A stretch of 26,748 nucleotides of DNA, from contig BFEA01000018.1 in NCBI GenBank assembly GCA_003427395.1, positions 4,310,038-4,336,785 on the forward strand. Reading direction: 5' to 3'. Origin of the DNA: Chara braunii. Its lineage: Eukaryota; Streptophyta; Charophyceae; Charales; Characeae. This document shows, piece after piece, positions 8,999 through 16,559 of this stretch (position 1 is the first letter of the stretch; the number at the start of each line of letters is the position of its first letter). The position numbers and the translations under genes are program-made. The notes under the pieces were generated by a model, which was not told the DNA's origin, did no database searches, and saw only the letters and a program-made list of their open reading frames with translations.

Positions 8999-10028
8999 TT
9001 GGTCCTAAGAGTGGTGGGCCCTGAGTTGACACAAGGGATCAGAATGCAGACTTGGAGACGGAAAGCGAGAGTCTCCACACCGCTGCCGTTGACCAGAATA
9101 GAGGATAGGAGTCATAGGATAGTTCCTTCAACAGTGGGCCTTACAGAGTGTCGAGTTTTGGTCAGTATCTCGAAGCGGAAGGAGGCTGCCACTCTGATAG
9201 TGGAGGATGCCTCCAACCTCCAGATCGAACCTCTGACGTACGGCTGGCAGGATATTTTGGGCCCCGGGTCCTCCGTACCAGTGATAAACTGTAAACCCAA
9301 AATTGGCGTTCAGGTTCTAAGAGCAGCAGGTAAGAAACAAGCGGTATCTACAGCTACTGAGAGACTTGCTAAGCAACCTGGGTTTACACTGGGTAGTTTG
9401 GATCTATTTGGTATGTGGAGAGGGCTAAAGATGATGACTTCTCAAAAGCAGGCGGCTTTGGCCTGCTTACAACTTTTCCTAGTGACTCCGTCTGCAGTAT
9501 GGCTGGCAGCTAGGGTATGGAGATTAGTGAACAGTGTGCCCGGTGTAACTGGGGCTGGGAAGCTGCTTCCCATGTATGGCTGTACTGTCCTTTCTCCTTC
9601 AACATGTGGGAATGGTGGAAGGAAAAGTGGAAATCATTTACAGGTGACCGGTTTCCGTGGTCGCAAGAATGGATGCTCTATGGTATGATGAGTCCAGCAC
9701 AAGATTTCTCTACAGGGCTGGCATATATAGCCTTGGCCTGTAGGGGAGCTATAATGGAGGCGCTGTGGACAGCCAGCAACAGAGCAACATTTAAGGAGGG
9801 CACGTCCTTCCAGGAACTTGCTGCTGCGGCAAAAGTCCTCATAAAAAGGACAATCCAGAGTGACTGGCAGGGGGCTCGGTCTCAGGCAAGAAAGGATCGC
9901 TACTGGTTTTCCCAGACATGGTCTACAACGACAGACTTTGTGAAGATCTTTTTTTTTTTTTTTTTTTTTTTTTTTTGAAGATCTCTGCAGAAGGGAAGTT
10001 GCAATTTGTGGAGTGGCTGCGCGAATGA
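8999..10028 (+). pseudogene. LINE ORF2 C-terminus with zf-RVT finger
   Basis: The frame open from 8999 carries ORF2 sequence to about 9510, and reading then passes to the frame starting near 9517. The second part holds a clear zf-RVT finger: Cys-x2-Cys in CARCNWGW, then HVWLYC giving His-x4-Cys, followed by MWEWW. The helical tail (IMEALWTASNRATF, then KDRYWFSQTW) matches the layout of the minus-strand LINE fragment at 4120-4640, though not its sequence closely. The natural end appears to be the TGA at 10026-10028: the frame is cut by the poly-T insertion at 9950-9976 and resumes beyond it for 16 codons. Confidence 0.8.
9942..9984 (-). mobile_element. Pure poly(A) insertion (poly-T on plus) with 8-bp duplication
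   Basis: GAAGATCT occurs at 9942-9949 and again at 9977-9984, and between them there is nothing but T (9949-9976). On the minus strand this is a poly(A) tract with no body. Ignoring the T run and one repeat copy makes the LINE reading frame continuous to its terminal TGA, so the duplication and insert boundaries are confirmed by coding logic. It is younger than the LINE it interrupts. Confidence 0.8.
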
Positions 10029-10201
10029 AAAGAGGAATTTTAGGCCGCTCGTTTAGGCCGTTCTTTTACAGGTCTTGATACTGCAGCAAGAGTCTGGTTA
10101 GCTGCGGAACTGCCCGGTATTGTTTTCTTTTGGCTAATAGTGCTTAGATAGGAAGATATTGACTACTTGGCCTAGTTCTTTGTGTTGATGGAATGGTGAC
10201 A

Positions 10202-10217
10202 GGATTTCCAACCTTTG

Positions 10218-10253
<36 letters not shown>

Positions 10254-10262
10254 ATTTCCAAC
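10202..10262 (+). mobile_element. Near-pure poly(A) insertion with 11-bp duplication
   Basis: GGATTTCCAAC is present at 10202-10212 and 10252-10262. Between the copies are CTTTG, 33 A (10218-10250) and one G. This is a retroinsertion consisting of five body bases and a tail. It lies in the 3' UTR of the LINE, so it is also younger than the LINE. Confidence 0.85.
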
Positions 10263-10308
10263 TCCTTACAGTAGTTCGGTAGAATTGGATTGGCTGGCCT
10301 GGTAAGTA

Positions 10309-10349
10309 GACATTATCAGACATTATCAGACATTATCAGACATTATCAG
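10309..10349. repeat. Tandem array of a 10-bp unit, about four copies
   Basis: The unit GACATTATCA is repeated four times without interruption (10309-10348) and the next G also matches. It lies in the LINE 3' UTR between the poly(A) insertion and the LINE tail. Variable short tandem repeats in 3' UTRs are common in LINEs. Confidence 0.9.
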
Positions 10350-10506
10350 TAGGATGAGAATTCGGTGGCAAGGTAACTATTCAGTCTAACGACTGCAAGC
10401 GAAACCGGCTGATGCTGCCGGGATAACTCCGGGTTGAATTGTGAGGTCCCCGGCCTCGAATTTTCTCTCTCGGAATATAATTTCTGCTATTAAAATTTAA
10501 AAAAAA

Positions 10507-10516
10507 AAGTGTAAGC
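10507..10516. repeat. Right target-site duplication of the LINE
   Basis: AAGTGTAAGC directly after the A tail, matching 7637-7646 at the LINE's left boundary. Confidence 0.75.
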
Positions 10517-10930
10517 TGGGTCTGGCCTAATGCTCCCTCGGGCCCAGGCTCACAGTGTTGGGAAAACGCCCGGAACGAGGGGGAGGAGGGGGGGAAGAGG
10601 TGCAGCAGAAACTGTGTGACGTTTGTCGCGTTTGCAAAGTTTTTGGCCCCACGTCGGAATACAAGTACATAGCTGGGCCAGGGCGGGGACACTCACAGTA
10701 GGGTGTTTTTTACTATGGACGTTATCCGGGGCAGGTACATTCTGAAAAGTGGCGCCGTTTGTGGGGATACTTCTGGCTTTTTTGTCGTCATTGTTTTCTT
10801 TTTGTCGTGTTGTCGCCCACATTAGTGGGGGGAATGTAGAAGGACCGTTTTTCGGCCTTCGTGTGCCTTTTGCCAGTTGTTTTTTTGTAGAGGAGGATTC
10901 ATTGGGCCTCACTCCACTACTCTGGACATG
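10517..10930. other. Intergenic, no gene recognised
   Basis: The segment has a G-rich patch at about 10577-10600. Frames here give no recognisable domain. Confidence 0.45.
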
Positions 10931-11400
10931 TGTAAAAAGAGGGTGAATCTTCCTCTAGAACATGGAAAGATACACCACCATAATTTTTGTCTTATGTGCA
11001 CGTCGAGTAGTGGATCAAGGCACATTCTCATGTGTTGGAGTCGTGGAGCAAGGCCCTCACCCGCTACTCACGAATGTCCAGAATCGGAACGAATCCTCCT
11101 CTAGAACATGGAAACATACACCACCATTATTTTTTTGTATTTTGTGCAGCTCGCGCGTGACTCACTGAAAGTGCAGAACCAGAATGAATCAAAGGCTTGA
11201 ACACGCCACTTCACAAAAGACAAAAATATGGCACTGTATCGTCCTGTGCTCGGGCAGAAGATTCATTTTCCTTTTGCAAATTTGGTGAGCAGTAGTGAGG
11301 CCCTCAGACTGGTACTTTCCCATGTGCAAAATGAGAATGGATCTTCAGCTGGAACATGGGTAGGTACACCGCCTGCTTTGCATGTTGTGTTTTTCTTTTT
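10930..11400. repeat. Three imperfect copies of a short repeat module
   Basis: A module with the core TCTAGAACATGGAAA followed by ACACCACCAT and a T-rich stretch begins near 10945 and again near 11092. A more diverged copy (CTGGAACATGGGTAGGTACACC) lies near 11350. The segment before the second and third copies also recurs, with AAGGCCCTCAC near 11049 and GAGGCCCTCAG near 11297. Spacing is about 145 and 255 bp, so this is an old imperfect tandem family. I do not recognise it. Confidence 0.6.
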
Positions 11401-11451
11401 TCCTTGGGACATGTTGACGTGTCAGTGAGCTGGATCGATTGATTGAATCTC

Positions 11452-12420
11452 CAGCAAGGAAAACAAGTAAGAGCGAACTGACAACATTCCAAATTGCAAC
11501 ATCGTATAGAAAGTCAGATAGTCATGAACTGTCCAAAAAGCAGAAATGAACCATTATCACACCAAAAGAGACCAAGCAACAAAACTCAATCGCCAACGTC
11601 AGCCCTCTCTCGCCACCATCGTGTTCGATGCCCTCTTTTCTCCGTACTGGCGCTCAGCGCCCAGACTACAATCACACAGCTCCTATCCACTAGCCGCAAC
11701 CAGAAGACTTCAGCAACAGAAACCAATGTACGTGCAGATGCCGCCAAAACAGACCTCCACGACGAACCAGGTAAGTGCCCTCTTCCTCTCGCCCTCTCTA
11801 TACTCACCCTCGTCTTCCTCCACATGCTCTTCCACCTCAGAAGGACCACCACCATACCCCACTGACCTCCTATAGTTGCAGCCCGGCTATGGACGGGTGG
11901 GCTATGGCGTTGCTCCCGTGCAGCGCTTCTCCTCCCACACGCGCCCGCCCGCGTGCGACTGAACCCCCTCTCAGCCAGCAGCCCTCAGTGCGCTATCCAC
12001 CAGTGCTGCTGCCCAACATGGGAGTGCCTGCCCGAGTGAATCCCCCGCTGCCCAGCTCTCTCCTCTATGGAAAGTGACCTGGCTTGATGGCTGCCTGGAC
12101 TTGAAGGCTTGTGTACCCAGTAGCTTCACGTTGGGCCAAAGTGTCCGCATGCGGGCCCAATTGAGACAGTGGCCTGGTACCGAAACAGTTAGAAGTGCCC
12201 AACCGCCAGGCCGAAAGGCCTGCTTCCACGTAGAGCCTGGATGAGCCTAGAAGACTCAAGAAGTCAGGGTTGCTTGCAGGCAGGGCCAATGTAACAAACT
12301 GGCGCGTGGTAATTGTCTGGCGCCCTAAAATGACACAATTTAGGCCTCAATGAGACGTGCAGGGCCGCCTTCACTTCGGGCAAGCACAAGGCTTGCAGTC
12401 GGGCCCCATAAAGGCCTGCC
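11452..12420 (-). repeat. LTR-like unit A (family of the LTR at 20904)
   Basis: This segment is collinear with 20904-21860. Shared blocks in order are GCAAGGAAAA (11453 / 20905), CAGATAGTC (11515 / 20963), TGGCGCTCAGCGCC (11648 / 21100), AAGGACCACCA (11841 / 21309), CGGCTATGG (11884 / 21351), CAGCGCTT (11921 / 21419), CCCAG-AGCTTC (12116 / 21532) and CCTTCACTT-GGGC (about 12366 / 21801). Unit B abuts a primer-binding site read on the minus strand, so by analogy A is an LTR in the same orientation. It may be a solo LTR or part of the same broken element. Divergence between A and B is large. Confidence 0.6.
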
Positions 12421-12594
12421 GAGGACAGAGATCCTCTCACTCCTCTGCAGCATAGATCAACCAATCCTGGCGACTCCCACAACAGTAATCAATCAGCCAA
12501 CGTGTTTGATCACCAATACATCGATCAATTAATGACTCGCATTCTCCAAAATCACCAACATCGATCAATGTGCGATCTCTCAGAGTCAGGACGT

Positions 12595-12599
<5 letters not shown>

Positions 12600-12672
<73 letters not shown>
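12600..12672. repeat. (CT)n microsatellite, left of assembly gap
   Basis: An unbroken CT run of at least 73 nt ending in the N gap, so its true length is unknown. Confidence 0.95.
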
Positions 12673-12728
12673 NNNNNNNNNNNNNNNNNNNNNNNNNNNN
12701 NNNNNNNNNNNNNNNNNNNNNNNNNNNN
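12673..12728. other. Assembly gap (56 N)
   Basis: Fifty-six N between a CT tract and a GT tract. The real distance and content are unknown. Frames crossing the gap are artefacts. Confidence 0.98.

Positions 12729-12729
<1 letters not shown>

Positions 12730-12797
<68 letters not shown>
12730..12797. repeat. (GT)n microsatellite, right of assembly gap
   Basis: About 68 nt of alternating T and G directly after the gap. A compound (CT)n-(GT)n microsatellite is the simplest reading. Confidence 0.95.
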
Positions 12798-12800
<3 letters not shown>

Positions 12801-13518
12801 TGTGTTTTAGATTTTCCCCCCAACAGCCCCAATTCCACCCAGGTGAGTAGATTCAGAATCGAAGCAGTCTTTGTCCTACTGCAGACAACGAGAGCATTTG
12901 AGAAGTCCAACATACTAAAGCAGTTTTATAATTAGACAGTTTCTTGGTTGTCCTTGGGGTACCCGTTTCATTGTTCTTGCAGCTCCCCTTTTACTGTGCC
13001 TCTTACGCACAAGGCTGCCCACGTTGATTGTGGTTGAGCGGCAGCTGCCCGCATCCCCGTGTGCCTTCACAGTGTGTGTGTGTGTGTGTGTCTCTGCCAT
13101 CCAAACTCCTTCGGTCACCCACCTCATCTCTCCCTCTCTCTCCTCTTCCTTCCTTCCACTCCATCAAGCAACTGTGCACGGTGAAGACATACGGCCAAGC
13201 GACCTCTGCAAACAATACCATTGTGTATATCTGCACCCTCCCAGCACCCTCCCCCCTCTCTCCAGTGCTATCTCAATATCTGTCTGCTTCTCCACTTAAA
13301 AGTTAAAATCACAAAATGTTTGGAATGTCCGCGTCTGCTTCTCTCTTACTGGACAGACATTGTTCGGCGTGCGGTCGCTTCCTCCAAGCACCGGATACCT
13401 ACGATCATCGCAGATGATGAGCCCTGCATCGACGACGACCAGTAGCTCAGCCAGACATACTCTCCTCCACCTGAAGCTCCTGTCGACCACCTGCTTCTCG
13501 TAAAATGTTCATGCTATA
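12798..13518. other. Intergenic, no gene recognised
   Basis: The stretch is C/T-rich on the plus strand with a short (GT)n at 13072-13092. Several overlapping frames are open but none resembles a known family. One ending at 13445 finishes in an acidic tail (ADDEPCIDDDQ). I cannot support any as an exon. Confidence 0.4.
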
Positions 13519-13983
13519 ATGCACGCTCCTTTAGTAAATGATTATTTTAATGTTATGCGTTCAATGCTAGACATGGCGATCGCACCAATTACAGGTGTAC
13601 CGGTCATACGACATTATCATGGCAACTCCAGCATGCTGCTCTTCATGTTCTCCATGCTTCTGTTTCTTTGGCGGCAAATGGCTCCGTCATGTCCTGCACA
13701 TTTTCAGACCTTCGGCTTTTTGCTACTTCGCTCATGTCACATGTACATATCGGCGATATCGCCTTGCATGTGTGAAACTCTTACCGATTGTGCTGTTTTT
13801 TTTCTCTTCTACATGCATGCATCGAGACAGCCTCCTTTTGTGGACACTGTTCGGCTTTTCTTCCTTGCGTGTATCAGTCTCGTGCTAAAGACCTGCCTGC
13901 AACAAGACCTGCCTGCAACCAATAGTGTGGTGCTTTTTTGTCCCTTCTTGGACCCCACGTGCCTCCGCTTCGGCTGGCTCTGA
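13519..13983 (+). CDS. Unrecognised hydrophobic ORF, 154 aa (doubtful)
   Basis: The frame opens with ATG at 13519 and runs to a stop at 13981-13983. It is rich in Leu, Phe, Met and Cys, with stretches hydrophobic enough to look like membrane segments (SMLLFMFSMLLFLW near residue 37, AVFFLFY near 92, LFFLACISLVL near 112). I recognise no family. The composition follows the T/C-rich DNA, and a second frame (13595-13888) is open across the same bases, so a chance ORF is the likelier explanation. A 16-bp tandem duplication lies inside it at 13888-13919. Confidence 0.15.
   Translation: MHAPLVNDYFNVMRSMLDMAIAPITGVPVIRHYHGNSSMLLFMFSMLLFLWRQMAPSCPAHFQTFGFLLLRSCHMYISAISPCMCETLTDCAVFFLFYMHASRQPPFVDTVRLFFLACISLVLKTCLQQDLPATNSVVLFCPFLDPTCLRFGWL
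13888..13919. repeat. 16-bp tandem duplication
   Basis: AAGACCTGCCTGCAAC is present twice in succession (13888-13903 and 13904-13919). A 16-bp step shifts any reading frame, which argues against the surrounding ORF being an old conserved gene. Confidence 0.9.
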
Positions 13984-14486
13984 TCCTTTGCCGCATGTCC
14001 TCCCTGCACCGCGGGTGTAGCCTCAGCGGGTCCACTGGTTACCCTATAGCCCATTCGTCTTATCAGGTTGGCTGTGTCCTTTTTCTTCTTCCTGTTTTTG
14101 CGGCCAGCTGTGTCCTTGACTTCAACTCGAAAAAAAATAAGTTCGATTTTGAACATACAATTAATTTAAACCACCAGTACTTGGCCCAGCTATCAAGTCC
14201 GAGCCTTGGCCGACCGGGGTATGCCGAGCCTTGCCGAGGCTCGAACTACCGGGCGCCAACCTCCTGAACGTCCTTGGAGAAGAACACGAAAAAAAGAACA
14301 GAAAAAAAAAAATGCAAAAAGCAACAACAGAAAAACGGTATTTACTCTAAAAAACATGGAAAAAAGAAAAAAAAACGGTTACCTCGACATGCACAAAAGA
14401 CAATAATCAAGGCGGTGTGTCTTTGCATGTTCACACGGAATATTCACTCTCTTTTTCGTTTTCCGAGAAGAGAGAGATAGATAGAG

Positions 14487-14488
<2 letters not shown>
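13984..14488. other. Intergenic, A-rich in its right half
   Basis: No gene recognised. A small hairpin (CGAGCCT, TGCCG, AGGCTCG) lies near 14223-14241, followed by A-rich sequence at about 14287-14375. I considered a tRNA-derived SINE but could not support it. Confidence 0.4.
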
Positions 14489-14490
<2 letters not shown>

Positions 14491-14569
<79 letters not shown>

Positions 14570-14704
14570 GCGCCGGCGTTTCCAGTGTCTATTCTAAAAA
14601 GGGGAATGGATCTTCCCGCACGCGAAAGCGGGAAGATTCATTCCCATTTTTTTATTTCTTTTTAATGCGCGCGCACGTGCAAGAGAGAGAGAGAGAGAGA
14701 GAGA
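14491..14704. repeat. Hairpin element copy 1: (CT)n, stem-loop, (GA)n
   Basis: A (CT)n tract (14491-14567) is followed by a G+C-rich spacer. Then comes a stem-loop at 14602-14645 with arms GGGAATGGATCTTCCCGC and GCGGGAAGATTCATTCCC around an 8-nt loop. A T-rich stretch, a CGCG-rich stretch and a GA tract (14682-14704) follow. The arms pair over 18 positions with one G-T contact. The outer CT and GA tracts are also complementary, so the whole element is a nested inverted repeat. Copies 2 and 3 follow. Confidence 0.85.
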
Positions 14705-14713
14705 AAGAGAAGG

Positions 14714-14729
14714 GTGGTGAATTCACCAC
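14714..14729. repeat. Perfect 16-bp palindrome between (GA)n and (CT)n
   Basis: GTGGTGAATTCACCAC is its own reverse complement. It has the GA tract of hairpin copy 1 on its left and the CT tract of copy 2 on its right, so the symmetry extends outward into the microsatellites. An EcoRI-type GAATTC forms its centre. Confidence 0.9.
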
Positions 14730-14731
14730 GG

Positions 14732-14732
<1 letters not shown>

Positions 14733-14814
<82 letters not shown>

Positions 14815-14925
14815 GCGTCGGCGTTTCGAGTGACTATTCCAAAAAGGGGAATGGATCTTCCCGCGCGCGAAGCGAGAAGATTCATTCCCATGTTTCATTT
14901 TTTTTAAAAGTGCGCACGCGCGCAC

Positions 14926-14994
<69 letters not shown>
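14733..14994. repeat. Hairpin element copy 2
   Basis: It has the same layout as copy 1: (CT)n 14733-14811, stem-loop 14847-14889, then T-rich and CGCG-rich stretches and (GA)n 14928-14994. The stem has small changes (GCGAGAAG in the right arm), while the G-T contact sits in the same place as in copy 1. Confidence 0.85.
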
Positions 14995-14997
<3 letters not shown>

Positions 14998-15141
14998 CAT
15001 ACCGTAAAGGTGCAGACCAGAACAAGAACCGACCTCTCACATAGTACAAGATAGCGCAGCGGAAGGCTAATATACCAATGATCCAACCAATCAATGTCGC
15101 AGTGCAGACCAAACATCATCATCATCAAATTGTGTGAAAGG

Positions 15142-15226
<85 letters not shown>

Positions 15227-15354
15227 TCACACGTCGGTGTTTCCAGTGTCTATTCCAAAAAGGGGAATGGACCTTCCCACGCGCGAAAGCGGGAAGATTC
15301 ATTCCCATTTTTCATTTTTTTTTTAATGCGCGCACGCGCGCGAGAGAGAGAGAG
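14995..15354. repeat. 360-bp tandem unit, copy 1 (includes hairpin copy 3)
   Basis: A 151-bp spacer (14995-15145, starting TCGCATACCGTAAAGG and ending AAAGGACCT) is followed by (CT)n 15144-15208, a short (CA)n, a stem-loop at 15263-15306 and a short (GA)n at 15342-15354. The spacer repeats at 15355-15509, 360 bp later. The unit therefore looks like a segmental tandem duplication whose hairpin parts match copies 1 and 2 to the left. Confidence 0.85.
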
Positions 15355-15509
15355 TCGCATATCGTAAAGGTGCAGACCAGAACAAGAACCGACCTCCCAC
15401 ATAGTACAAGATAGCACATCGGAAGGCTAATATACCAATGATCCGACCAATCAATGTCGCAGTGCAGACCAAACATACATCACCATCATCGCATTGTGTG
15501 AAAGGACCT
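15355..15509. repeat. 360-bp tandem unit, partial copy 2 (spacer only)
   Basis: Nearly identical to 14995-15145 with scattered substitutions and a few inserted bases near 15475-15490. It lacks the following CT/hairpin part. After AAAGGACCT the sequence diverges. Confidence 0.85.
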
Positions 15510-15786
15510 GGCGCTCACACAGGAAGAAGGCGGCAGTCCCACACATACACAGATGAAGAGGAGGGGGATTAGACAAAGAAGAGGGGAAGATGGGAATGTC
15601 GTCAACACCAAGTCTTTGTTACAGGACCCAAATAATCCCTCGTCCAATGTCTCAATCAATGTCTCAATCCCAATGTCGAGTCCGAATCCAGTCTGCAGAT
15701 ACTGAGAAGTCAGGTGGCGAGAGGGTGAGGGAGAGATGGTGGACTTAGAAGAGGAAGGACTCTCTCTCTCGTAGTACGGTACTAAC
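15510..15786. other. No gene recognised
   Basis: G/A-rich on the plus strand. A short duplication of GTCTCAATC occurs near 15647-15670. I see no coding or RNA feature. Confidence 0.4.
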
Positions 15787-15870
15787 CTGTCAAGGTGGCG
15801 CCTTGTTGCAGGTACATCGAAGACGAAGCTGTCAAGGTGGCGCCTTGTTGCAGGTACATCGAAGACGAAG
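15787..15870. repeat. 42-bp tandem duplication
   Basis: Two apparently identical adjacent copies of a unit starting CTGTCAAGGTGGCGCC. The unit is a multiple of three and open in more than one frame, giving 14-residue peptide repeats. That alone does not make it coding. Confidence 0.9.
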
Positions 15871-15909
15871 CTGGAGCTATGGTGCCACAGGTAAGTCTCC
15901 CTGGCCTCC

Positions 15910-15913
<4 letters not shown>

Positions 15914-15985
<72 letters not shown>
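15914..15985. repeat. (CT)n microsatellite
   Basis: About 72 nt of alternating T and C. Confidence 0.95.
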
Positions 15986-15989
<4 letters not shown>

Positions 15990-16459
15990 GCGACTCTAGC
16001 TCCTACTAGCGCCCAGCGCTGAAGACTACTCCTAACGCTACTACTACTACTGCAGCGCTCCTCCAAGGTGTTGTTGCCGAATCCTGAAGACTGCCTCTTG
16101 CCTCCTGCGCGTGAAGTGCCCATGAACTGCCTGGGAAGTCCCTATGAGCTACCTGCAGCCTGCAGGGCGGGCCAGTTCTATATAGTGCTGCCCCGTCCAG
16201 GAGGGTGCTCTTGCCAATGCCAAAACGTGCCAGACCCTGACGTTGAAGTTCAAACGAAGGCCATCTTGAAACAGGCCCCAAAATGGCCTGTGCTGAACCC
16301 TGGTCTGGCGCCTGAGTTTCAGGGTAGGTTGACTTTATGAGGGCCTGAAAATGGCCCTCGTTTTCAGGCTTTTAGACTGAAACGACACAGGGCCTGTAGG
16401 GCCCTTATTTTTCGTCTGGTCGGCCCCTGCAGGCCCGTGTGGCTTTGCAGTATGCCACA
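15986..16459 (-). other. Possible 3' end of the minus-strand Ty3/gypsy element (U3-like)
   Basis: This lies directly beyond the purine-rich run that follows the chromodomain on the minus strand. Read on that strand it begins TGTGGCATAC, so a 3' LTR could start at 16459. A TATATAG motif lies near 16175-16186. Short motifs such as AGCGCCCAGCGCTGAAGACTAC (split here by its palindromic centre near 16014) recall the LTR-like units at 11452 and 20904, but I cannot align the three by eye. Either this LTR has diverged heavily or the element has lost it. Confidence 0.3.
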
Positions 16460-16472
16460 CCCCCCCCTCCTT
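16460..16472 (-). other. Candidate polypurine tract
   Basis: On the minus strand, AAGGAGGGGGGGG directly precedes a TG dinucleotide. It lies about 100 nt beyond the end of chromodomain-like sequence, where a plus-strand priming site is expected. Supported by position and composition only. Confidence 0.4.
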
Positions 16473-16559
16473 GAAAGACCGAGCTTACCTGTGAGGGCAA
16501 AGCTGCCTGTCTGAGGGAGGGACCAAAGTCCAGGTGGGAGGGGGAGGTCGTGAAACTTC

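Larger units (their letters stand above)
7647..10508 (+). mobile_element. 5'-truncated LINE (non-LTR retrotransposon) with TSD
   Basis: A plus-strand LINE of about 2.86 kb. It starts inside the reverse-transcriptase domain, runs through the ORF2 C-terminus, ends its ORF near 10028, continues through a 3' UTR and finishes in a short A tail (10498-10508). The same 10 bp (AAGTGTAAGC) occurs directly before and directly after it. No endonuclease or ORF1 is present, so it was truncated at insertion, as is usual for LINEs. It carries later poly-T (9950-9976) and poly-A (10218-10250) insertions, each with its own duplication, and a 10-bp tandem repeat in the 3' UTR. Stops and frameshifts make it inactive. 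Confidence 0.85.

Noticed and set aside
11765-11780. Splice donor CAGGTAAGT (also near 15885)
   Set aside because: A good consensus, but it lies in LTR-like or repeat sequence with no supporting exon or acceptor.
12437-12935. Three ORFs spanning the N gap
   Set aside because: They consist of microsatellite translation and undetermined residues.
14166-14330. tRNA-derived SINE or tRNA gene (A-box-like TGGCCCAGCTAT, B-box-like GGCTCGAACTACC, A-rich end)
   Set aside because: No cloverleaf can be drawn: the T-arm does not pair on either strand, and I see no flanking duplication.
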